A stretch of DNA of 64,000 bases from NCBI RefSeq assembly GCF_030867145.1, contig NC_134434.1:3162001-3226000 (forward strand). The letters are read 5' to 3'. Shown here piece after piece: positions 12,601 through 22,410 of this stretch; the stretch's first letter is position 1; each line of letters opens with the position of its first letter. The DNA comes from Opisthocomus hoazin. Lineage: Eukaryota; Chordata; Aves; Opisthocomiformes; Opisthocomidae. The translations under genes and the position numbers were made by a program. The notes under the pieces were generated by a model, which saw nothing but the letters and a program-made list of their open reading frames with translations, searched no databases and had not been told where the DNA came from.

Positions 12601-15600
12601 CAAAAGCTTTCTGAAGTTGTGCCTGTTACTACATCAGCTGCCGACAGACCAAGCTATCAGAAGCACTGGATTTTCTCTAGCTTTGTATAAGATTAGCACA
12701 GAAGGCAGGGATTTTGTTAATCCCATTTGCTAAAAAGCCTTTGCGGCTACACCTAACTGTCAGCTATAAATTACTCTGGGAGTTTGAGTGCCCAGTGATG
12801 CAAACAGCTTAATGAAAAACACGGTCCACATAAATTCATTAGAGTCCATGGAAGATATTTCAAGCCAGGATAATAATAATCAAAAATAAATTAGTGACAT
12901 CTTGTATTACAGACTAAAAAATGTGCACAGCCCAGAGTCCCAACAACACATCAAAGCAGCTGTGTCAGTGCTGAAACAGGGACATGTAGATTAAAGAGCC
13001 CTTTGAATGAAACCAGACTCTCACGGCTGGTAAAGCAACATCCTCATTAAAAGAGATGGCCTCTGGGGAAAATTCACAAAGATTCAGCTAAAGCCCTTTG
13101 CCTTTCACACAGTTTATAGAATTTTTCATTACTGCTCGGGGTTCCTTTCATGCTGGACGGTCCCACTTTGCTCCCATACAGATGTTACCAGGCCGATTTC
13201 AGGATTACAGACTGAAGTCTCCAAAGCACTGCACTGTGATTTCAGTGCCACAACTAGTAAGACTCGAACAAGCTGGGGACGAAACAGTTTACTGAACTAC
13301 GTGCCTCTGGAAAAAGGGGAAGCATAAAACAGCGATTAAAAAAAATTATTCTTGAAAATGTCTACCACAATACGAAACCGCCCCTTGAAGATTCCCTAAT
13401 TTCAAGACAGTCCATTCTCTTCCGAGTGTCATTTTTACTGCTAAGATGCACCACAGCAGTAGCACGCCTTTCCTCGAATTGCACAAGACATCGGTGATGG
13501 GCAACAACTCTCTGGAGATCTGCACTGGCATAGGAGGACCTGGCCGCAGAATGAACAGGTAACCCCCAACTGGCAACGCGACACCCTCACCCCTGCCGAC
13601 TCTGCGCTGGTGTTTACTCGGTGAGATCACCTGGCTGAAGGAACTCAGTGTTTAGCACAGAGCGCAGGAATGAGATCGGTTGCAGAACAGATCTGTTTGT
13701 TGTAACTGTACAGGGAGCAGATAAGGGGAATATTTTTAGCTGCTCGTTTCAAATAAACACATTTTAGCAGTACTGTAAAAACCCACTTGGTCAGTATCCA
13801 GTTTAGGACACTCTGCTAAGAATTGTATGTTCTGTATCTTTGTTCAGCTGCACATCTGTACCATACATACCTCCTGCCTCCGCTTTCACTGTCCCCTTGA
13901 TGTAATTTGCTCCAAAAACAGGCTGCTTAATCTCGCAATCTTTCAACAAATAAAAGGGCATCACAAAAGACTGCATAGCATCCTTTCCCTTCGATACAAA
14001 GATAACCTGAAAAGAAAATAACATTACAAAGGGTGTCTAAAACAAACAGGAAACACAGCCTCAATTTATTATCTGAAGAGGCTTTTCAATGGACTGAAAC
14101 TCCCTCCCACATTTGAAGCTCTGCATCAGTTCTGCAAGCCAAAAGCTACACAGAACAGCCACAAGGGTAAACTGAAGCCTCAAGCCAATAAAGCCTTCCA
14201 GGAAGACTACCCTTGCTCAGATAACACTCCTCCCAGCTTCCAGAGAACTCGCTGCCCCATACAGCTATGATTTAGTGGCTGTGCTGTTGCATTCAGCATT
14301 TCCAGACCATTGCTAATTTCCAATCTTGAAGATGCCTGATGGACTAGACAGCTGCCTGTATAAGAACTAATCAGATTTGTTATCTTTTGACAAATAGACA
14401 GGCTATGCAATAAATTCATAATGCTCCCTGGAGGGAGAGGATGAGCTGTACTTCAGGGGGTAGTAAATTGTCCTGACTTTCATGCATTGAGGACATTTAA
14501 ATACAGAATCGCAAAGAGCCCTTAACTCATTACACAAAATAAAGCCTTTTACTACTCACTCGGTAGGGAGTCAAGAAAACACTCCCTTTCTTGGTCCCTT
14601 TGAAGGCATCTGGCATAGGTTCAATATCACTGAAGGTAATTTCTATGTGATCATAGGTCATCAAAACGCTGCAAACAAGATGAGAAGAGACACAGTGTTA
14701 CAGCTCAAGGCAGAAGGGTACAACACATGCCAGCTGAGTGACCTAGCAAAACTGCCTTGAACCTCAAGCCGGTGCTCAGCAGACAAAATCAGCCTGGGTT
14801 GCCTTTTTTTTGTTGTTGTTGCTGCTGTTGTTGGCAGTAGAAATTCAAGTAGTACTGGCTGCTGCTTCTCAGCCTTGTGTTCCTTCCCTTACTGTGCTGA
14901 CACAGCTGCTGCTGTCTGCATAGCCAGGCAGTGCATCTAGTCAACTGAACTGACCAAGATCTCAAGACACTTTTTTAATTATTTTTTTTGTGTTGCATTT
15001 CTGCTGGATCAGTTCCCTAATTTGATTCACCACAAGTAACACAGCAGAGGAAGGACTGCTGAAGCCGGAACTGCTCAGGCTGGCTTATGCAACATGGCTG
15101 TTGAAGGCCTAACCGCAGCCTAAGCATCTCCGTCACAAAAAGATGACCAAGAGGAACTCCCCTTTCTTGCTACTTGACTTCACTTGTGTTGTCTGCACTG
15201 ACTTCTTAATTTTCAATTAGAAACTGACCTGATTAAAACCAGTGCAATATACTTGCATGGATATAGCAGGTAACTTGTATTAACATAACAGCATCCACAT
15301 TAGGGACTCTAATCCCTAAAGCTGAAGAAACCTCCACCACCTTTATCTTTGGCAGCTTATATGTTACCATCCTCAGTCATTCACCTTTCCCTTCTGTCAC
15401 CACGCACCTGTCCCTCCAGCAAAAGCCCCGGACTGGCACAGGGGCCAGTAGCACTGCCCAGGCTACAGCGCATCAGGTGAATCAACCGCCATGACCACAG
15501 GAGAGGCAGCCCCTGATCCAGGCAGGCTGACAACCGGGAACAGCAGCATGTTAAGCTGCCGCCAGCTGTCTGTCTCAGTGAACGCAAATTTAAGCCCCAG

Positions 15601-16586
15601 AGTTGACTTCACTAAATTCTTCTAAGAAGGGCCACATCCCAAATGGAAGTCAGGCGCAGAATTGCTGTATCAATGTTTAACCGGCCCCATGGAAAGAAGT
15701 CCTGAAGAATGAACTGCTCCTTTGTCCCAGAAGCAGGTGACTGCCACGTCAGAACTGAAGCACGCTGGCAGACACAGAGGGTGAGGACAGCCCATTGCCA
15801 TGCAGAGGCAGCTCTGTGGAGGCTTTCTGTTTCCATGGTTATATCCCAGCACCTTTTTCCAATACTGCTGCTGCTTCCCGAACACACGGAGGGGGTGTGT
15901 GCGCAAGGCACCCAGCAAACCAAACCGGACAGGCAGCCTAAGCGCTTCCCAAGCGGGCAGCTTCCGAACAGAGGCACACTGCAGCACCTCAGCTCTCCCG
16001 CAGCACCGGGTGGTGAAGAAGGATGAGGCTTGGGTCCAGGCCAGAATCAGCTGGCTGGGGGCTGAGCTCTGCCAGCGCTCGGGGGGGAGGCTGGGGACAT
16101 CAGGAACGGCCAGCAGCAGGCTGGGGCGGGGGAAGGCAGGCCGCAGAGGGGAGCGGGGGGGGGGAGCAGGCCGCAGAGGGGAGCGGGGGGGGGGGGGAGC
16201 AGGCCGCAGAGGGGAGCGGGGGGGGGGAGCAGGCCGCAGAGGGGAGCGGGGGGGGGGGGGAGCAGGCCGCAGAGGGGAGCGGGGGGGGGGGGCAGGCCCG
16301 CGGCTAAGGCCCAGCACAGCTCCCCCAGGGGCAGGGGTGTCCGTACAGCCCCTATCCCCGTAGGGAGAAGCGAGGAGAACGAGCCCAGCACCGAGAGGCC
16401 CCCCCCCAGGCCCCGCACCCTCCTCGCCACACAACCGCGGGAAGGAAAGCGGTGAAGGGGAACCGCAGCTCCCCGCTACCCCCCGGCGCCTGCGGCCGGA
16501 GGAAGGGAGAAGGGGATAGCACCTCACTTCTCGCTGTTGTTAACGATGACGCCGCCGCCTTCCGAGTGGTTCCTGTTCAGCGCCAT
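9672..16586 (-). CDS. WBP2: WW domain-binding protein 2 (WBP2), 8 coding exons, 255 aa
   Basis: WBP2 is a GRAM-domain, PPxY-containing adaptor that binds WW-domain proteins such as YAP and acts as a nuclear receptor co-activator. Coding exons: 16528-16586, 14560-14668, 13871-14006, 12310-12402, 11297-11413, 10953-11075, 10045-10121 and 9672-9725. All junctions are GT-AG and all phases agree. The protein starts [17 protein letters not shown], continues with the GRAM region ([26 protein letters not shown]) to about residue 130, then a Pro/Tyr/Gly-rich tail. Two PPPY motifs are visible, one in [13 protein letters not shown] and one in [12 protein letters not shown]. Human WBP2 has 261 residues and an additional PPGY motif, which is replaced here by [10 protein letters not shown]. 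The start is the only ATG at the expected place inside a CpG-rich promoter. Identity is very sure; exon edges could be off by a base. Confidence 0.96.
11506..12112 (-). mobile_element. CR1 LINE copy in WBP2 intron 4
   Basis: The 3' tail of CR1 (repeated ATAGAA units) sits at the left edge and about 600 bp of the ORF2 end and 3' UTR follow on the minus strand, in the same sense as WBP2. This is the longest CR1 copy in the window. It lies between WBP2 coding exons 4 and 5 and interrupts no exon. Confidence 0.92.
14803..14835. repeat. T-run followed by short GTT/GCT repeat
   Basis: A run of T is followed by GTTGTTGTTGCTGCTGTTGTT in WBP2 intron 1. It is a simple repeat with no further feature. 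Confidence 0.7.
16138..16293. repeat. G-rich minisatellite in WBP2 intron 1, five copies
   Basis: Five tandem copies of a unit AGGCCGCAGAGGGGAGC followed by a run of 8 to 13 G begin at 16138, 16168, 16201, 16231 and 16264. Spacing alternates 30, 33, 30, 33 bp, so a two-unit block of 63 bp seems to have been duplicated. It lies within 400 bp of the WBP2 start codon. The G-runs are strong candidates for G-quadruplex formation on the plus strand. Confidence 0.92.
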
Positions 16587-16704
16587 AGCCACCGCCTCCG
16601 CCGCCTCCTCCCGGCGCCCAGCCCGCTCTGCGCCTGCGCGGGAGGGCGGCTCTTGGCAGCGCGGCGGGAGCGAGGCATGACGGGACGGGCCGCGCGGTGC
16701 TTGC

Positions 16705-16718
16705 TGGGGGTTGTAGTC
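16705..16718 (-). promoter_or_regulatory. ZNF143/THAP11-like site in WBP2 promoter
   Basis: The minus strand reads GACTACAACCCCCA, close to the ACTACAATTCCCA core recognised by ZNF143 and THAP11 in housekeeping promoters. It lies about 120 bp upstream of the WBP2 start codon. The match is a motif match only. Confidence 0.4.
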
Positions 16719-16805
16719 GCCGGGCCGGCCGCCGGCCGCCATGACACCCCCCCCCCAGGCTGCTGAGGGGGGGGGGGTGTCATGGCGGCCGGCGGGCGGC
16801 CCGGC
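16719..16805. repeat. Long inverted repeat (hairpin) upstream of WBP2
   Basis: The left arm (16719-16756) and right arm (16767-16805) are reverse complements over about 38 bp with one mismatch, separated by a loop of about 10 bases (AGGCTGCTGA). The inner part of the stem is a run of 10 C opposite a run of 11 G, flanked by CCGCCATGACAC, and the outer part is alternating GCC/GGC. It sits 130-220 bp upstream of the WBP2 start codon. Confidence 0.9.
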
Positions 16806-18121
16806 GCCTGCCCGGTTTGAGGGGTGCTTCCAGCCCCGCTCAGCCCCAACCCGGGTCCCCAACCCTCACTCTCCACCTCCATCGCCCCCTCCAAAGCTCA
16901 GGGGCAGCAGGCCTGTTGGGACCTGCTATCCCCGGCCTGACCATCCTCGAGAAGACCCGCAGCCCCCGGCCTCCCGCTCCTGCCACCATTTATAACCAAT
17001 ATTAATTTACTCAGCTGGAGCCAGCTTAGGTTTTATTAAGCGTCTGCGTAAGAATAAGGGTAATCCAGAGGCAGTCTCCGTTTTGGGTGAGCTCTCTAGT
17101 GTGTTTATAAAACCATTAATCATCCCATTACACGTCCCGCTGACCATATATAATAAAATGCTTTAAATCATTTGGAGCTCGCCCAGACTTGGCAGCAGTT
17201 TTTCTGGTTTTTCGGCTCGCAAGGGCGCTCCAGCGTAGAAGCACTTGTCGGCTGGGAGTTCGCAGATCACCCCGATGGCGTTCACGCCGACGTTTTGTTT
17301 TAAAAGACTGTATTTTGCTGCGGTTTGCACCTCGTTTTTTATCCCGGAGACATTTCCTGGCCGGCTCACTGGCGGATAAAACATTTTTTCCCTCGGAGGC
17401 TGCCCAGCTTTGCATGTAAGAAGGGGCTGTTTGCACATCCCATGCGACCGCAAGTGATTTTAACGCTGTTTGGCAGGATCTCCCAGGGAAAAGCCCGGAA
17501 TTAAGTGAAATGGAGACTTTCAGGAGGCGGGCAGGGCAGAATTCAGACATTCGGTAGAGCACAATAAAAATCACCCCCCGTACCTGCTGGCACTGCACAT
17601 AACAGGAGGCTTAGCCCCTCGAACAGCGAAGGTGCTTGCTCTGTTTCCAGCAACTTTTTCTTTCACATTTGGTGCATATTTTGCATTTCACACACTTGCA
17701 AAAGGATCTTTGAGCCCAATAGCAGCTGCTCTCCACGCTGGCATCAATCACATCCTAAAATTACCCCTTTATATTGGAGAGTTTTAAACTGGAAGGAGCA
17801 ACCCGTTGCCCTACAAACAGGTCAGGACCGTGTCTGTCTGTCTGTCTGTTGGGAATCTGGGAGCAGGTGAACATCCGTGGCGTTGGCAGTAAGGGTCTCA
17901 TCTCCTGTCCCCAGGTGTGCAAGCAGGAGGAACTACAAAAATTAACAACTGCATCTTTCATTAAAAACAGGAGCCCTGCAAAACAAATCAACTGTTTTCA
18001 AGGGCCCCTCATATCAATAACTGACAACTGTATATCAACAATATACAAATATATAGTAAAAGCATATATGACCCTAAATTATAGCTTTTTAAACCTTAAA
18101 TTATATCTTTTTATATGGATT
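16806..18121. other. Intergenic, WBP2 to TRIM47, first part
   Basis: No gene was recognised. Past 17 kb the sequence becomes AT-richer with several TTTATAA-like tracts. A short (TGTC)n repeat lies at 17831-17848. Open frames here lack family resemblance and splice context. Confidence 0.5.
17831..17848. repeat. (TGTC)n microsatellite
   Basis: Four and a half copies of TGTC in tandem. It is a simple repeat in intergenic sequence. Confidence 0.8.
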
Positions 18122-18437
18122 TAAGGGTGGATGTCAGGAGGACGGGGCCAGACTCTTTTCAGTGGTGCCCAGTGACAGGACAAGGGGCAATGGGCACAAA
18201 CTGAGGCACAGGAAGTTCCGTCTGAACACGAGGAAGAACTTCTTCCCTCTGAGGGTGACGGAGCCCTGGCCCAGGCTGCCCAGGGAGGCTGTGGAGTCTC
18301 CTTCTCTGGAGATATTCCAGCCCCGCCTGGACGCGGTGCTGTGCCCCCTGCTCTGGGTGACCCTGCTTCGGCAGGGGGTTGGGCTGGGTGACCCACAGAG
18401 GGCCCTTCCAACCCCCACCACTCTGTGATTCAGTGAT
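18122..18437 (+). mobile_element. CR1 LINE fragment
   Basis: About 315 bp of CR1 ORF2 end and 3' UTR on the plus strand, ending in the tail CTCTGTGATTCAGTGATT. The 5' end is truncated at about 18122. It lies in the WBP2-TRIM47 intergenic interval, opposite in sense to the genes. Confidence 0.92.
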
Positions 18438-21400
18438 TTGAGTTTTTCCCTGTAGGGTCTGCAGCCCGGCCCTGTCTGAGAACCAGATGGGGTGTGGGGG
18501 AAAAGCAGAAAAACTGTATAATGGAAACCAGATTTAAATAAATGCAGTGACATAATCTGTACAGTTCTTGGCAAGCAAAGAGCAAGTTTGTGCTGTTCAT
18601 ATCCGCTTTTTCAATAAGCAGTAAGTTTCCCTTTTAAGAAATGGTCATAACAAACAGCCCTGATTCCTCTCCTATTAAAGTCAGCAGCAGACACCCGCTC
18701 AGCTTCCACTGAGCACCCAGCTGAAGCATTGCCACTTCGCACAGGCTAAGACTCGCCCAGTAATGTTTTTCTCCTAGCTCCAGCCGATATTTGGTATTGC
18801 AAAACTCGGCCTTCATTTAAAAAAATGTGCCAGTGTGAGTGCCAGCATGCATGGGAAGCTCTAGACCTCCCTGTCACATAGAAAACCTTGGCCATTTATA
18901 CTCTGAAAGCTGAAAAAAATAAGGAAAAAGTGCCTAATCTGTTCATCTTTGTTATTGCTGAGCCGAGGAGCAAGGTAGAAGAGAGAACCGAGACAATTAA
19001 TTGTTTTGAATTGCCCAGGACTGACAATATTGTTATTGGATTTTAGGATTCTTCCACCCCTTTTGCAGTCAAGCAATAAAAATGTGTATTTGGCACAATT
19101 CCCTTAGACACACTTGGAAAATAAAATCTGTGTTATTTTACGCCAGATGTACAGGACACAGAGAAATAAACATGGGATAATGGGACAGCTCTAACGGTTT
19201 GGTATTTAGAGGAAAGACAACCCAGAGCGATGTCTGTATGATATTTAATGGCAAATCCTCATCTCTAACATCATTATATTATTTTGTTACAGTTTTTTCA
19301 CACGCTGTAAAATACTCTACAGTAACTGCATTTTAAAAATCCTAATGAAAAAGAGGAACACTCTGTGACAGCAGAAATAACTCGAGGGAACACGGAAAGG
19401 CTGTTTAAATTGCCAGGTGCCATCAATCCATCCGAACTCACCACGCACCGCGTTTAACCCTTCGTTTGCAGCAAAATCAGCGATCCAGAGCTGGCACAGT
19501 GCACATCTCCTAAGCGTTCCAGTTTACACCCCAAATTATTGGCAACACAGAACAAACCCTGGTCCAACGCCCTGAGGGCATTGCTCCCGTCTCGTACGGG
19601 TCAGAATTTGCTTTATGCCCTAAACCGTGAGGATTTATAGCGCTTCCAACCAGGATAAAAGCAAGCAGCGGGGAGACGAGGGCTGGGTAGCGCTTCCCAG
19701 CTGCATCACATCTACAGCAGCCCCCAGACCCCCGCAGAGCTGCCTATCGCCATCCCAGCCCTGGGGCAGAGGGGAATTCAGCAAAAGCAGCGGCAGAACC
19801 AGAAGCAAAGCCCCAACTCCAGACGTGTCCCCCTGAGCTGCTCCCCTGTGGTTCCAGGATGGAAAGGGCAAGAGGTACAATCCCTCCGGACCATCCCAAA
19901 CCCTGATGGAGTTGAGGGACTTACGTCTGTGCGTTGGGCAACACGGAGAAGGGAGGGATGCGTGGCTCAAGCACGGGGTTCCCCACGGGGCAATCAATCC
20001 GCCTACGGCAAAACGAACTGGGGCAAAGGCCCAGATTCGCTGTATTTATTCTGGCAAAACTTGCTGCAAACAGTGGGAGTTTTGCCTGAATAAATGAGAT
20101 TTCAGGCCCAGACAGAGCCTGGATGGGAGCCTGCGTGTGAGATCTCTTCCCGCAGACGTGCAGCAGAGATCAAGGCTACCTTCCTCTTCCTCTCGGGACA
20201 CGACCATGCCCTGGCAGTTGCATGTCTCTGCCTTTCTCTTCTGGTAAGGCGCTTCTGACAGCAAGTCCTCTCGGGTGCTAGCGCAGCAGCAGCGACGCCT
20301 GCGCTGTCACCGCTGACATCTCGCACAAAGGCTGAGTTTTGCAAGAGAGCGACTGGCACAAAGCGGTTTTGAGGTAGGAGCTCAGGACACGGGGCGTGAA
20401 TTCCCATCCGGACAGAAGTCCGGGCAGCATTCCCGCTGGCCGGGAAAGGCTGAGATTTCATCGGAAGATTTCACTCTGGAAGCCCTACCTCCGCTTTCCC
20501 CACCGCCTGCGGGATTTCAGCAGTCACAGCGTGCGGAGGAGGAGGAAGAAGAAGGATTTGCGGATGGAGGGGGCGGCTGCATTCGCCCCCTTCAGCCCCT
20601 CCAGCGAGAGCCCGCAGCGACGGCCATGCCGGGCACCGGCACCTCTTCCCGCGCCAGCAGGGACTGGCAGCGCTGGCAAACGAGTTACAGTAAAGGAGCT
20701 CTTTCAGCCTGGGTGTTTATGTAAATGTGGCTTTAACTTTAAACCTCTCAGCTTTGTGGCTGCCTTTTTATTCACCTTCACTTTTTTCCCTTGGCTCCCC
20801 CTGAATACACCACTATGATTTCCAGCTTATCCTTTGGGAAATATATATACATTTCATATATTTAGCTAAACGGGCCATTTTCCATCCCTGTTGACCACTG
20901 ATGCGTCATCACTGACTCACTCACACCAGCAAAGAACCTGACCCAATATATTTTCTCTCTAGGTATATATTACACAGCATTATGATTCTGTAAAGCAAGC
21001 TTTGGGAGGTAGGTAGCAAACTAATCCCAGAAAAAATAAACCTGCGGAAAGACAGGCTGCACGGAGACAGAGGCTGCACTGTGCCGCCCTTATTTCTGTA
21101 TTTTTCTTCTGGAAAAGCTCCCTTAGGACATGTGAACTGGCATTTTGGGCTCTCAGCCTCAAGTTTCCACCTTTCCTGGAGGGGACACTTGCTTGAGAGA
21201 AGGTTTTGTTAATTCTTACTTCTTGCCAGAGTCTAAAGGGGCATTAAAAACTGACTGATGCCACACCTTGTATCGATGCACTCACAGCTGTCCCTGAAAC
21301 AGACCACGTGCCCCTGGGCCATATTCATAGCACCTCCTTGTCACTTAAAAAACTCCCTAAGCTAAGGGGTACATTTACAGCACAAGTGTGCTCAGGGTAC

Positions 21401-21480
21401 TTTAAGAGTTGGGAGTATTAAAATCCCCTAAAATAAAAAATGCATGGGGGAAATTTGGCTGTAAAGCTTCTGTAAGCAGT
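18438..21480. other. Intergenic, WBP2 to TRIM47, second part
   Basis: This 3 kb stretch shows no exon chain and no known repeat. It includes a GC-rich patch at 20.25-20.7 kb and AT-rich tracts near 20.84-20.96 kb. A CRE-like TGCGTCA (20902-20908) and a perfect AP-1 motif TGACTCA (20913-20919) lie close together, which makes a regulatory element possible but unproven. Confidence 0.45.
20902..20919. promoter_or_regulatory. Paired CRE-like and AP-1 motifs
   Basis: TGCGTCA is followed within four bases by TGACTCA, the perfect AP-1 consensus. The site is intergenic, about 1.5 kb downstream of the TRIM47 stop codon. Short motifs like these occur often by chance. Confidence 0.25.
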
Positions 21481-22410
21481 CCCCGAGGAACGCGTTTATT
21501 AAAAGCACATCCTCAGAACTGTTCTGTGCTGCTCGCTTCGCCATCTCAAGGCAGGAAGGGCACCGCTGCCTCTCGGCAGGAGGTTTCTCCCCTTTCCCAG
21601 CTGGGATTTTTGGCTGTGGAGGCGAACAGCCTCATGGCCACGGGGCTCCAACACACGTGGGTCCATGGCTGTTCCCAAATAAGCCTGGACCAGTGTTCAA
21701 AGCACCCACCGGCCACAGCACGAGCATCGCCGCTGCACCCAGCCAGGCTCCTCGGCATCCCACCCGCCCCGGAGCACCCTGTTCACCCACGCCGAGGCAC
21801 GACAGCGATGCGGCACCGGGGGAACGACCGCATCTGCTTTGGGAGTTCGCCTGGTCCATGCTGGGCTGGCTACCTCAACGGCACTTCATAAGGAGCACGT
21901 GGAAGGCGTCGGTGAGCCAGCACTTCAAAAAGCAGCAGTGACAGAGAGACCGAGACAAGGCACAAAGCAGAGCATCTCTGCAAGTCGCCAGGGCAGAGCG
22001 AGCACAGATATTAAGGAGCAGCACCAGGCAGCCCGGCAGCTGGCCAAGATACAGCTTCAAACCTACGTGACACTTCTCCTGAGCAATACACTTTACCAAG
22101 AAAGGCTGCGTCGCGGTCCCTGATGTCCAGAAAGGGAAGCTGAGGGGCAGGGAGCAGCACAGAGCCTCGCCCAGGCTGGCTCAGCAGCCCAGCGGCAGAG
22201 CAGGCGCTCGGATCCAGCTCCCTGCTGGCTCCCAGCCCGTGGCTCTGCCCACCGGACGGCTTCATCCACCCCTGGGTCACCGACAGTGCAGAGCGAGGAG
22301 GGAGGGCTGCCACAGAGAAATGCAACGCTACCAGAGAGAAGCCGTGATGGCAGCAACACTCTCCAGGAGAGACTCTTCTGGGTCTCCCCGTGCTCCCACC
22401 TCCTGGGCAG
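21480..22410 (-). other. TRIM47: TRIM47 3' UTR with poly(A) signal
   Basis: An AATAAA on the minus strand at 21495-21500 is the first canonical signal after the TRIM47 stop codon and would give a 3' UTR of about 0.9 kb. The interval contains no other exon. The exact cleavage site is not known. Confidence 0.5.

Larger units (their letters stand above)
16300..16900 (-). promoter_or_regulatory. WBP2: WBP2 CpG-rich promoter region
   Basis: This GC- and CpG-rich block surrounds WBP2 coding exon 1 and its 5' flank and contains no TATA box. It is the expected type of promoter for a broadly expressed gene. The transcription start is inferred to lie between about 16600 and 16700. Confidence 0.6.
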
